Assembly: GCA_905183005.1 (NCBI GenBank)
Contig: CAJJDO010000050.1
Location: forward strand, 265,851 to 329,850
Length of the DNA: 64,000 nucleotides
From: Paramecium pentaurelia
Taxonomy: Eukaryota; Ciliophora; Oligohymenophorea; Peniculida; Parameciidae
Direction of reading: 5' to 3'
This document shows, piece after piece, positions 47,353-60,000 of the stretch (position 1 is its first letter; each line of letters begins with the position of its first letter). The notes under the pieces were generated by a model. The model was not told the origin of the DNA. It did no database searches and saw only the letters and a program-made list of their open reading frames with translations. The translations under genes and the position numbers were made by a program.

Positions 47353-50329
47353 ATGGATCTAAGTTCCTAACTAAATTAGATGAAATTTATAAAAGGTCTT
47401 GATTTTCGAAAGAATCTTATAGACAATGGACATTTAGGCCAAGGCAACAATATGGTATATAATGTTTCAGTCAATGGTAAAATGTATGCACTAAAAGTAA
47501 AGCATTCTTATTTATTAAGTAAGTAATAATGAATTCGTACAACATTGAAAATGAAATCAAAATTATGTAATCATTATCCAACTCTCAATATGTTATCAAT
47601 CTTATTGATTATATGATATTAGAAACAGTCTCTTAAGATAAATATACTTAAAATCAGTAATTTGTATATTTGCTGATGGAAAAGGGTTAGTAGAATCTTG
47701 AGTAATATCTTAAATAAAGAGAGCAGTAATATTTAGAAGTTGAAGAATTGCATAAAATATTGGAATAATTATTAAATATATTTGAAGATCTCTAACAAAA
47801 AAATATAGCTCATCGAGATATAAAATTAGTTAATATTCTAATTATGGAACCATTTTAACTCAAAGCATGTGATGTTGGATGCAGTTCTCAAATAGAAACT
47901 ATTTAAACTATCAGTGTAGTAGGTACAAAGTCTTATTTAGCTCCTGAATTATTGAATGCTGAAACTCATAGACTTAAACATAATCCCTTTAAAAGTGATG
48001 TTTATTCTTTGGGATTATGCTTTTTATATATAGTTACTCTATAATTATGGAATACAAGATAGATAGTTAGTTCTTAAATTGAAGAAGAGATAATAGCAGA
48101 TTATTTAAGACATGTTAAAAGAATTACTGCTGATGATAATATTATTATCTCAATCCTTAAAAAAATGTTATAAATTAATCCAAATAATCGACCTGATTTT
48201 ATTGAGTTAAAATAGATTTATATACAATTGAAAGAAAATTAAAATCAATAGACTAATTTATCTAAAGGAACTACATTTGAATCCTTTGAATCACCTAAAA
48301 AGACTCCTTTGTAATTTGATTATCTTTCACCTGATATTGTAGTTAATAGAAGTAGAAATACAGGATCCAATTTTTATAAAGAAGAAAGATAAAAATCAGT
48401 AAGAAATCTACCATCCAATTTAAGTAATTCCAAAAAATAAAAATCTTAAGCTAATTTATTATCAGAAACTACAAGAAAATAATAAATAACCAAATCACCT
48501 AAAAATTAATCTACTACTAATTTACAATTAAAAGATACATAATAATTCTTTAGTAATAAACCACCTACACCAAATTCACTCAAATTTACATAATCTACTA
48601 AAGCTAAATCCTTTTAAGGTTCTGGATCACCAAATCATACTCAAACTAATTTCTAACAAAGACAATTCTCTAAATTTCATCAATCTGTAATAGAAAATAA
48701 GAAAATTCATACTGAAAGCTTTTCTTAGACTATGCCAACAATTTAAACAAGTATGTTAGCTGAATTAAAACCTTATGATGATTTCTTATATTGCAATTAT
48801 GAAGACTTAAATAATTTATACCAATTTTAAAATTATGTATGCCTTTTTTCAAATGGATAAAAATCTAATATAAAAAAATGTTAATTACCTAATAGTTGTA
48901 AATTATTAAATTTAAAACTCAATAATTAAACTCCAGAACTTCACTTATCTACTGTAAATGATATACAAATATTAATTCTTGAATTAATTGATGATTGTAA
49001 TGAAAAAAATCTTAATTATAAATGGTCTGAAAATCTAGGTTCTATGTACTTTTAAGCAATAACATCACTTGAAATTATTGTTAATACTCAATAACCTTAA
49101 ACTAATAATATTATATAATTTCTTACTAAAATATAGCATATCCCTAAAATTAAATTAATATATCGATCTGAAATATCAGAATAAGATCACAGAACTATTA
49201 TGTGGAAATTAAGTAAATATAATTGTACTTCCTTTGATTTCAGAATACCTAATATTAAATTGAATTTAACCTAAATCTCTTAATTATGGTAATTTAATTA
49301 ATCTTTGGAAGAATTATCACTAGATTATGAAGATTGTGATATACATTAAACATTTTCATTCCTTGTTACATCAATAAGAACAGTTTTGTTCAAGAAGTTT
49401 TATATTAATTTAACAAAATTACAATCTAAAAATTCAGAAATAAGTTTAATGCTTGAATATTTAGGATCTAAATATTTATTAAAAGATTTAACATTAATTA
49501 TGGATTACATTACAAATTATGATAAAATGGTATAAGAGAAACTCAAAAATAATATATCTAAACTTAAAAATTTAGAAAAACTCTATATATCTATTATTGG
49601 TAATAACATTAATTTTGAATTTATTGAAAAACTCTTTAATATTTTTGAATAACTCAAAGAACTTAAGATAATAATTTTAAGGATTGATAGGATATTTGAA
49701 AAACAAAAAATAAGAGAACTTAAAAAGATATTTCCTTTTTTGCATCCTTTTGTTTTATAGTTTTATGGTACAAATAAAACATTAACAATTATTATGCATA
49801 ACAATGAAGTATAAAAATTATAAGATTATGGAACCACTAAATGTAATTAAGGAAAATAAGTTAAATTGAGTTATATGTATGAATGTCTAAAATGTTCTAA
49901 AGCTCATTCTTTTTTTTTAAAACATTAATTTCAAATATGTAGTACATGTGTTACAAATTGTCATTCTAAATGTGACAACTTTAATTTGAATAATAATGAA
50001 GCAATAACAGTTAGTTCAGATTCTTAATTATAATGCTAAAATACAGTAAATATAATTAAGAAGAATCACACTTTTTTTGAATCAAATGACACAAGAGATT
50101 TTAAATGTTACTGTAATCTATTGGGAACATGTACTCAAGCAATATGCAATAAGGATAGAAATAGAAATGAGATTTAATATAAGTATAAAATTATATTATT
50201 TTAAGATGCAAAACATGCAACAAAATATTATGTCGAATGTGCTCTTTTGATTGTCATTCTTGTCATACCAGTAAAGAAATGTATATAAATAACTTTAGAT
50301 GTGAATGTGATTGTGATAAACATATATGA
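47353..50329 (+). CDS. Kinase-like protein fused to UBR-type zinc fingers
   Basis: 976 residues; introns 23 nt near 47500 and 23 nt near 50180. N-terminus (~30-280) is a kinase fold: ALKQVIMNSYNIENE, NIAHRDIKLVNILIM, then CDVGCSSQ where DFG is expected (Phe replaced by Val), GTKSYLAPELLN, KSDVYSLGLCFLYIV. A Ser/Gln/Lys-rich linker (~290-460) follows, then a helical/LRR-like region (LEELSLDYEDCDI). The C-terminal ~150 residues hold two Cys/His clusters: YECLKCSKAHSFF ... CSTCVTNCHSKCD ... CYCNLLGTC and a second ending CKTCNK ... CECDCDK, resembling UBR boxes that read N-degrons. In-frame ATG at 47380 is an alternative start. Fusion of kinase and UBR box was not something I recognise from other families. 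Confidence 0.65.
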
Positions 50330-50352
50330 AATAATACAAAATGTAATTAATT

Positions 50353-52025
50353 TCATATTAATCTAAATCCAATTAAATATCTTTTGGATAAAACTTATGT
50401 TAGTTCTTTTGAAGTACATATTTTTTTAATTGTACTACTAGTCAATTAATTATAAATTTACAACATACAAGGTCTAATAATAATTATTAATTTATACTCA
50501 ATTATAATTTGTAAGTCTTTATTATTAATTTCAATTTCTTTTATCTATGAACTCAAAATACCATTATTAATATGTTCTTCTGTAATTTCCATAGGTTATT
50601 CAGTAATTTCTGGTAAATTTAATTTAATTTTTGTTCCCTTTTTAAAATCTTTATAATCAAAAGCCTCTGGAGGCATATCAAAATTAAGAACAACATATTA
50701 ATCAAGAATCTATTACATATTATTGTTATTTAACAAAATAAATATTGAATCCAATTCTTAAAGAGTTGGAGAATACATTTTAATTATTTTTTATGATTTT
50801 TTCTCTCTTATTAATATTTAAGTAGGTAAAAAATCACATGTATAATAAGTATTTTCAAAATTTACTACTTTTCTAATCATTTTTCTTTATAAAATCTTTT
50901 CAGGAAATTCATGTTTTTCTATAAAAATATTATAATTTACCATCAATAATCAGAATTCCTAATTCTTTATGAACTGGTAATCCAGTTTAAATTATATTTT
51001 ATATAGCATTATCTTAATTATTAGGTATTTTATCCATTTGAATATCTGATTATGAAATTTATTATTAAGATTGTGGTTCATTTAATTCTTTTAAAATAAG
51101 TCCATCATCAGGTTTACTTTATATATACAATTGCAATTTTTCATGATCAAATTATTCAACAAATGATTGCATTTCAAAGAAATTATTTTTAACAATATCA
51201 AAAAGCTTTTAAGGAGATAATTCAATCGTTTATATATGTTAATGCTCTTATTAATATAATTGAATAATTGGAAAATAAATTCTGAAGAATCCTTATCCAG
51301 ATTAATTCTTAATAACAACAACTCTTTGAAATTCTTCTGTATCAAATTACTTAACTTTATATTTCAATCTATTTAAACCCTTTTACTTTAATGCAACAGT
51401 ATTTCTTTCTAATAATTATAAGTTTTTTTAGAAGAAATCTAAGGGATCTGTATGAGTGTTAAATATTGCTAAAGCTATTTAAAAAGTTAATTAAAGAGGT
51501 TTAGTTGATTTCTTATTTACTTCATCTTCAAATTCCCTTATCCATTCTATTTCGAAAGATTTTATTAAAGCAAGTATGGGCATCTTTTGATATTTGTAAA
51601 TTTTCTTATAATATGTTCTATCCTCTTTAGGAATAGATTCATTATCTTCTACATCAGTAAGTTCTGCAACTATATGTCTATTTAAAGGTTCTAAACGTGC
51701 AGTAGAATGACCAAATTTTTGAGTATAATGAAATTTAGACAAACCTTAAAAACCTCTATCACAAGCAGCACCAAAATGTCTTGAACTAAAATCAAGACTA
51801 TTCACAAGTCCTTCTATAAATTGTCTGTTTACTTTGAACAATCAATTGTTTTGAATTTGGAGTCTGTTATAAGATGGAACTTCTTTGAATAAGAGGTAGC
51901 ATTTTGCTTTCATTATGACTGAATTTGCTTTATGTATTCCTTAGATAAGTAGGTTCAAGCAATTTATGTTGAGTAGTCATAAGTTTAGGAAGAATATCAA
52001 ATTTTGTATGACTATTGTTGTTCAT
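50353..52025 (-). CDS. Uncharacterised protein (about 540 aa)
   Basis: Frame spliced with introns of 19 and 22 nt (a third of 24 nt near the 3' end is possible without changing frame). Starts MNNNSHTKFDILPKLMT. The middle holds SRHFGAACDRGFQGLSKFHY, RLEPLNRHIVAELTDVED and KMPILALIKSFEIEWIREFE; the C-terminus is helical and acidic. Predicted soluble. No domain recognised. It starts 11 bp from the stop of the PI4-kinase gene and ends 23 bp from the kinase-UBR gene. Confidence 0.65.
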
Positions 52026-52036
52026 TAATATAATAA

Positions 52037-54238
52037 TCAAGGAATAATGCCATTTGTCAATTTTTAAAAATCGTCATAGTATTTGGTATATCTATTGTTG
52101 GCACTTTGGGAAACTAATTTATGTACATGTTCCTCAAGTTGTTATTCATTAAGTTCTAATTTGAATCTATCTTTGAAGGTTTTCATATCAAATTTTTCTA
52201 AACATGGTAATTCATTATCAATTTTCATGGCTTCTAAGATAAATGCAAATTTATCAACATTCTTTCTTAATTCCAAATAACCTAATAATAATTTGCTTTT
52301 GAATAATTAAAACATGCAACTTTCTTATCCATCAAGTAATTCAATATATTCTTTTGTTAATTTAAATGGGGCTGATTCAAATTTAATTCCACCAGGTGCA
52401 ATAGTTAAGATGAATCCAAAATCAATATGTATTATATGACCTTGATTATCAATTAGAATATTTCCATTATGTCTATCCTTAATTTAGAATAGATATTAAA
52501 GTAAACTATAGGAAGTTAAACTTAATATAAAATTAAGTTATGCTTCTTCAAAATTATCTCCAAAGATGTTATTAAAGATTTCTTTAAGAGTCATAGAAGG
52601 CATAGATTTTTTAAGTTAATCCATAGACATAGTATCATTACAGAATTCTAAAATTCCTGAATCGACTGAAGTGATAATGATATCATAAGATTTGACATAT
52701 AAACCAACTTAAGTTAAAATCTATAAATTATAATAAAAATATAAATTACATCTTCAGAAACTTTAATGATTTACATCATCATTTATTCTTATCTTAAATC
52801 ATCTCCTCCTTTAATTAATAAACTTCTTAAACAATAGGAATTGAATTGGCCATAAGGAGATAAAGATTTGATCACTTATCTTTTATCTTCCCATTATTCA
52901 CTAAATGGACCATTTTTTAAATCATTTTAAGATGGAGATTATAATTATTATATTTCTTATTGTTGAATAATGTTTTTAGGATCATTTAACTATTTTTAAA
53001 TCTTCTCAATTGTTCCTTTTTTATTGGGATATTCTAAGATATATAAATAATAAAAATACCATTAACAATTTAATCAAGAAATGTAATATTATCTAATTCT
53101 TTATCACTATGTTTTAATTAATCTTCTTATTTAAATAATTCTTTAAAATCTTTCTCATATAATTATTTATTAGTATATGATTAGATTTTATCAATACAAC
53201 TTCTTCTACGTATAATTAATTCCTTTTTAAGAGGTGGAAATTGTTAATCAAATCTCTTTTTATTTTAATTAATAATTTATTACCTAGCTAACTAAATAAA
53301 AAAACCTATATTAATACCTTATCTTTATTTTCCTATAAGAAATCTTCAAATACAGTATAATCAAATTAATGCATAACATCAAATTCTAAAAAAGCTTAAG
53401 AATCTATTGATAATTATTTTTAAAGAGTGACAATTTATTGTTCACGTTATTCATACTCATCCATATCAACAGTTTCAACCACTAATTTATATGGTACTCT
53501 CTTTTTTGTATTAAATGATTATGCTTCTGTATCAATAATACGAACAACCATTTATGACCTACCTTTAAAAGGTAAGATAATTCCTTTGCAGTATCTGATG
53601 CCTGGATTATTACGACGAAAACTCTCCAAAGCTCTATTTCCTTTTATGAGATTTCGTCTCAAATATAGTTATCTTTCATTAAGAGGTACATTTTTAAGAT
53701 GTAATGATAAGACAGTTAAACAAGTCACAAATCTTTGAATAGAATTCACATAATTTGATCTACTCTCTTTTTCTTGATATTGATTCTCTGAAATTCGATT
53801 TACCATTGCTTCTTCTATTTTTTAATCAAATACAGTGACACTATTTTCAGAGCTTTGTCTCTCTTTAAAAGTATAAGCTTCATAAGACCATTTGATCTAG
53901 TAATGAGAAATTTGAATATACTATCTCATAAAATGCTATATGTTCTGCACACTTATCCAATAAATACTCACCAAGTTGAGGCCATCTCTTTCTGGTGAAT
54001 AGATAGCTAACTTAATAAAATCAAATCAATACACCAATCCTGATAAGTATGTACTAGTTTCATCATAATTTAATTAATTTAGTCTTTCTAAAAACTCCAT
54101 TAAAGTTTATTCTTAAACATCCTTACATATAATCTTTCTAAAGGATTCATCTATGCTAATCTAAATGTTTTAATTCATTAATTTATTCTTATATAATTAA
54201 ATGAACCCTATTTTTATAAATTGATTATTCTATCTCAT
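52037..54238 (-). CDS. Phosphatidylinositol 4-kinase (type III beta / Pik1-like)
   Basis: 698 residues, four introns of 24, 26, 26 and 29 nt. It phosphorylates phosphatidylinositol on the 4-position to make PI4P for Golgi and endosomal traffic. The C-terminal catalytic domain is complete: KGGDDLRQEQMMMQIIKV, KDRHNGNILIDNQGHIIHID, FGFILTIAPGGIKFESAPFK. It has no long N-terminal extension. Ahead lies the PI4K lipid-kinase unique region (GLNLVSIYWISVQNIQHF), and the RYCKGIILPFKGRSQ...TKKRVPYKLVVE block of the N-lobe. The start MRQNNQFIKIGF is the upstream in-frame ATG; a later ATG at 54178 is possible. The end KLTNGIIP lies 11 bp from the next gene. Confidence 0.92.
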
Positions 54239-54343
54239 TCTTTAAGTTCTTCTAGGATCAATTATACACAATTATTATGTTTAATGAGCCCAAAAGTCAG
54301 ATATAAAACATCATACTAAACCTATTTATTATATATTGTAGAT

Positions 54344-54619
54344 ATGTCTTCACTAAAATATTATAAAATAATAATGAAGATAAAAGGATTTGATTCTCCT
54401 TACATTTAAAGATTGACTGCCATTATTTTTGAATTCAATAGGTATCTTTTAATTATAAATTGCATTCAGTTCACAAAATAGGATGGTATCTATGTAACCG
54501 ACTTAGAAATGCTAAAGTAATAATCTTATCTTAAAAAGACTATGAAAATATATAAGAATTATGAATAAATGATCTGTTAAAAACATAAATGTTAAAATTA
54601 AATCATTAAAATAGTGTGA
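54344..54619 (+). CDS. Small ORF, weakly uS10m-like (91 aa)
   Basis: Intronless frame of 92 codons. MSSLKYYKIIMKIKGFDSPY then IQRLTAIIFEFN resembles the opening strand and helix of bacterial/mitochondrial ribosomal protein uS10, but the second half (QDGIYVTDLEMLKQQSYLKK, then KNYEQMICQKHKC) does not carry the conserved S10 loop. The match is a guess. It lies divergently from the PI4-kinase gene (105 bp), which would fit a small independent gene. A longer model with an intron at ~54440 gave no better match. Confidence 0.35.
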
Positions 54620-54727
54620 ATATTATGAGATTTGTGTTGTTATTCATATTAAAATTGAGTGTTTCATTTAATATATGAAATCATTTTACATAACTATAGT
54701 CAATTAGTGAAATATTTTATTAATTTT
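54620..54727. other. Short spacer
   Basis: About 110 bp of AT-rich sequence between the small ORF and the coiled-coil GAF gene; nothing seen. Confidence 0.4.
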
Positions 54728-56722
54728 ATGTCAAAAAAGAGATTAGATCGTTTGGATGCTGGATAATGTTCTACTGATCGTAGTCATCATAAAAATAATA
54801 ACAGTACTGATCTCAATTTTGTAAATCCTTTATTTACTATTATTGTAGACTCTCCATTAGAGATTAAATAGCAATGTTGATGAGTAACTACAATCTAAAA
54901 TTACACTATTTTCTAAATTCAAATAAAAAGAATTACCTTAAGTTAATGATTCTCTATAGGGGATGGCTCAAACATTATCTAAAGTGTCATTTAATGAAAT
55001 TCAGCATCATCAATTATAAAGAGATTATGAAAAGATTAAAACAGAATTAGCATAATTTAGAGCATAATAAATCAAATTATATTCCACAATTACTAAATTG
55101 TAAAAAGACAATCAAACACTTATTGAGAAATTAAAATTTTATGATGAAGAAAAACTTAATTTATAAAGAAAAATTTAAATTGAACAGAAGTAAAATGAAG
55201 AATTAACTAAAAAACTTAAAAGATCTGAATAACGAATTTAAATCATTCTAGAATCTAATATCATATTTTAAAAGGATCAAATTAAAACTACACTTTTAGA
55301 TACCTTACATGAAAATGAACATTATAAAATGGAAGCAATTCAAAAATAAAAGGATTTATAAAAGTATTATATAATTATCAATCTTAGACTTTAAATTAAT
55401 AATAATAATCTAAATCATAAATTAAATAGATTAACTAATAGAATTGTTGCAGCATAAAGACATTAAACAGAATCTGAATTTATTGATCAAGATAAAATGG
55501 TAATTACATTCACAGAAATTCCAACAAACTTTATATTTAGACACATCTTTCAAAATATAGAATGTAAATAATTTATATCTACATCACTTGAATAAACTCC
55601 AGAATAATTTGGTTCTCACTTCAATCTTATACCTTAGGATCAAAAGAAAATTCATTTAATTTGGTTATTTAATCATATGGTGAATTATCGTGAATTCAGT
55701 TAACAGCATAATAATTTTATAATTAAATTGACTGATTTAATTGTCATTAAGTATTTAAATTATTAAATTATTATTACTAGAACATATTCAGATTTATATG
55801 CATTCATTTAAAACATGTCCTAATTCTTAAAAGTATAAAGATTAACACTATGGCTAAGAGATTATTGGACTGGGTTTTTTGAAACAATATAAGAAGGGTA
55901 ATCTTAAAAAATCATTTGTTCTAAAGGAGCATTTAAAGATTGTTTAGAATAAAGAGAAGCTGTCAATAGTAATATATATATATAATTATTATATTAATAG
56001 AACTCACTGCACAAAGACATCTCTTATATTAAGATAGCAAAGGAGATGACATTTATCAAGAGAACACTTATCTATATCCCTTAATTACTGATACTGTATT
56101 ACCTGCTGGTCTTTTAGAAGTGTTTTAACCTACATAAAATAATTCTTATTCAGATATATAATACTTTACTTCTTTATTAGGCACATTTGTAAAAATAGTA
56201 GTTTAAAAAATTGAAAATGATATTGTGATTTAAAATGTGGCCAAATAAAAAGATATACTAATAAGTCAATTCTTATGTTTGATGTAATCTAATGATAAGT
56301 TATAATTCACAAACTCAGTAAAGGAAATGTAATCTAAATTATTATAAATTTCAACATGTGATATTATCTTTATAGAAAATAATCAAATGTTCAAATATAA
56401 TCGTTAAGGTTTATAATCTATTAGTTGTATTGCAGGAGTTTGTGGTCAGATTGCTTAAGATAAAAAACCTGCCTTCTTTTCCAATCTTACAAAATAAGTA
56501 CATTATAATCAATTGATTGATATGTATACACTTGCTCCAGTGTATATTTATCCTATCCTTAAAGATAATGAATGTAAAGCTGTTATTGAATTAACATTGA
56601 CTAATAAACAAATAGATCGTCATCGTTTTAGAGATCCATTGACTAGTTTGAATTAATAATCTAATTAAGCTCGAATGTTTTGTGAATGTGTGCAAACAGC
56701 CTATTTATGCAAATTTAATTGA
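54728..56722 (+). CDS. Coiled-coil protein with GAF-like domain
   Basis: 644 residues; introns 54821-54848 (28 nt) and 55969-56000 (32 nt). N-terminal ~60 residues disordered; residues ~65-240 a coiled coil (DYEKIKTELAQFRAQQIKLY). The C-terminal third looks like a GAF-type sensor domain: SISCIAGVCGQIAQDKKPAF, then LAPVYIYPILKDNECKAVIEL. GAF domains bind cyclic nucleotides or other small ligands. It ends with a run to TGA (AYLCKFN). Downstream sequence to ~56930 carries a further open Gln-rich stretch in another frame (PIYANLIEQIDQMLYKQLYS), as if the true C-terminus lay past the stop. Confidence 0.6.
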
Positions 56723-57060
56723 ATAAATTGATTAAATGTTATATAAATAACTTTATAGTCTTTATAAATAGACATAAAAATAATCTAAATATAATATTCT
56801 TGCTTAATTAGTTTCTTAAAGAAGAGTACAAACTTAACTATTTAAAAATTAATTCTAAATAAAAATAAGAAATCTATTATATTATTTTTAAGCAACAAAA
56901 ATTAACTAATTAATATATGATAATTAAATAACACATTAAATTTTCATAATCTTTATTGTTGGATAACATATTTTAAATTGTTTCTATACTTAATTTTGAT
57001 TCTTAAGTAGGATTAGTGAATGTCATAAATAAAAAATGGCCTTTGAATTATTGATTAAAT
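56723..57060. other. Intergenic with open Gln-rich frame
   Basis: About 340 bp. From 56700 a plus-strand frame, shifted relative to the GAF protein, reads through ~80 codons without TGA (LYKQTQKQSKYNILAQLVSQ...). See the GAF-protein entry. Otherwise AT-rich. Confidence 0.4.
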
Positions 57061-60000
57061 ATGATATATAATTAAAATTAAACTAGTTTCACGTAATAAT
57101 GGATATAGGTGATGATTATTTTAAAGCATTAAGCTATTACATCTAAATGGTTATCATTACTAATGTAATTAATTATGCTGATGCAACCTCTTTTTATGAT
57201 AATTGAAAATGGAATAGAAGAGTGGAATCCTGATTATTCTTTTTTACATCTAATTACCTTATTGATATTCAGATAAGATGTGCTTCTTTTAGATTATGAC
57301 ATTGCTTATACTAGAGTATATTTAGTAGTTTTGATAATATTTACAATTCAAAAAGCATGGCAATTTACCATAACATATTTACTTTATCGAATAAAAGAAC
57401 GTGAGCGGTAATTTTAGAAGATGGAAGAATGTACTCCTTTGAGAATTTCATTAATAATACTTGCAGTATATACATAATTTTCAATAACAATATTGCACTT
57501 AATATTTTCAACTCTCTGTATAATTAGTTTTGCTTTTTGTATTAAAAATGGATAGGAATATGTTCATCTAATTTTGTCTTTACTGACATATATTCTTTGG
57601 TAGGTTGATTATTTAATTACATATACTATCTTCAGTACATCTTTAACATTTAAGCACAATTTTTTAGATATCTCATAAACTACACTATTTACTTATTTTG
57701 CCTATCTTTTTTAGTAATTACAAATTGTAATTTTTTGTATTTTATAAAATCAAAATAGTGTAAGATTATCAAATATTATACTAATGTTATTTGATATACT
57801 ATCATAAATAGTAAATCAATTTTTATTTTAAACTTATATCTTCAAAGAATCACGATAAATATTATATTTCACTTGTTCAATCAAATTTGTTTTATGTTTT
57901 TATTATTTGGGGAAATCAATCGATTAAAAATAAATGTTTGAATATCTAATAATTCCATTATTGTTGTTACCAATAATATATTATGGACTCATTTCAATTG
58001 ATATTAAAATTCATTATGAGTCATTTGTTAATATATTCAAAGAAGAACCAAATCTTAATAAACTTGTGTATTAATTGAAACTTATCTTAAATTAATGTGA
58101 TATAGATAAATAAATGATTCCTTTAAAATCATCTTTAATTAATAAATCTCATCGTTAGTAATGTCATAATTAATTATGTATATGTTCAAATAAAATATTT
58201 ATATCTGAAATTTCATAAGCAAATGCCATAACATAAACTATTTTAAAGTAATTTATTTATAATAAAATTTCATTTATATTACATTCCAAAGAAGCACAAA
58301 AGAGTCACTAATATAATTAATTAGTAATAGTACAAACTTTATTATTATATGATTTTGGTTGGCTAACAGACTCAATTAAAAATCTCACTTAATTATTGAA
58401 TTGTTAATTTAATAATTAAAATTTTGTTATAAGAAAGGAAATATAAAGAAAAATTGTTTATGATGAATCTTGTAATGAAACATCAACAAGGAAAGATAAA
58501 TCTGATGAACATTAAACATAATTCATTAGATTAAAAGTCTAGATTAGTTTAATTGATTAATGTAGAATTAATTATATTCTATATTTAGCAAAGTTTAAAT
58601 TAAAATCATAACTTGGAACATCAATGCATGCTTATTAATAATTAATGGTAACAGATTTTATTCAATCATTTCTTACTTATGATTTATCTCTAAAATAAAT
58701 ATAAACATAGATGATGGAGGCTATTAATGATAAAATTGAATTTTATTATAAAATAATAAAGGATGAAAAATAAAATTTAAATGTTTTAGGAAAATGTACT
58801 AAAGAAATATGTTTTAAACTTAATAAAGTTAAAAAATAACTTAAATAAATATTTGCAGCATATCCATGTTCTAGTATCTAAAGATGTATATGTTTTTTTT
58901 AATGTGAATTATTAAATAATTATTATGAAGCCAATAAAACATCTACACTTACATCTATGTAGGATGATAAAATGTTTAGAAATAAGAAAATAACTAATTA
59001 TGACATATAAGTTGATTAGACTGCCTATGCTATATTATCAATTAAAGGAGAGTTAGATGATTTCCATATAGAATAAGTGTCTTCTTATTTTTTAAAATTG
59101 ATTGGTAAAACATCAAATAAGGATATCCATTTTTTTTAATTATTACCTCGTTTTATGAAGAATTGGCATCCTTCTTTTATTCATAATTTTTTTAATGATG
59201 GATAATCACGATATTATAAGAGTTTTAATTAAAGTTTTATTTCCACAAATACTGGATTACTTAAAACTGTTTATTTATGTTATGATATCACTAAAATTTT
59301 ATCAAATTAAAATCTTGTATTTGCAGCATTTTTATAAGAATTACCTGATTAAAAATGTTTTTTATTATCATATGGAACAAATTAAAGATTAACATTTTCA
59401 GAGAATTTCTTTAAAAAGATAGGATTTCATTAAAAAATAATACTTGGACTCCCTTAAGTATTGACAATAGTTAATGGACTCTATTTATAATATTTAATAC
59501 CTTCATTTCCATAAGGAGATATAGAAAATGATACATTTTAATTAAATACAGAGATGAGATTTTTGGATGATAAACATTTAAAAGATATATAAAATGAAGG
59601 AGTAGATTTAGGTATGTATATTTTAGATCCTAAATAATGGTAAAAGGAAGATTAAGTATAATTTTATTCAGTTTCAATAATTGTTACTAAAAGACATGTA
59701 AGTTAATAATCATATTTATTAATTGAATTTTCAACTATTACAAAAATAGCTAAAAATTTAACTGAAAATTCTAAATTTTAAACTATTTAAAATAATGATA
59801 TAACATCACTTTAATCTTAAGAAGCTGAATTTATTAATGATAGTTTTGCATCATTAATGAATTTGAGTGATGAAGCTGAACCAAAAAAGGTAAATATTTT
59901 TGATGTAAGAATGAAAGAATTTCTATAAAATGAAATATAAGATGAAGAAGCTGCTAATATTGTTTCATATAGGAAAGATGAATTTTAGAATAATGTATTT

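Noticed and set aside
53427..53738. 103-codon plus-strand frame
   Set aside because: Antisense of the PI4-kinase gene, which carries the kinase N-lobe block in this region.
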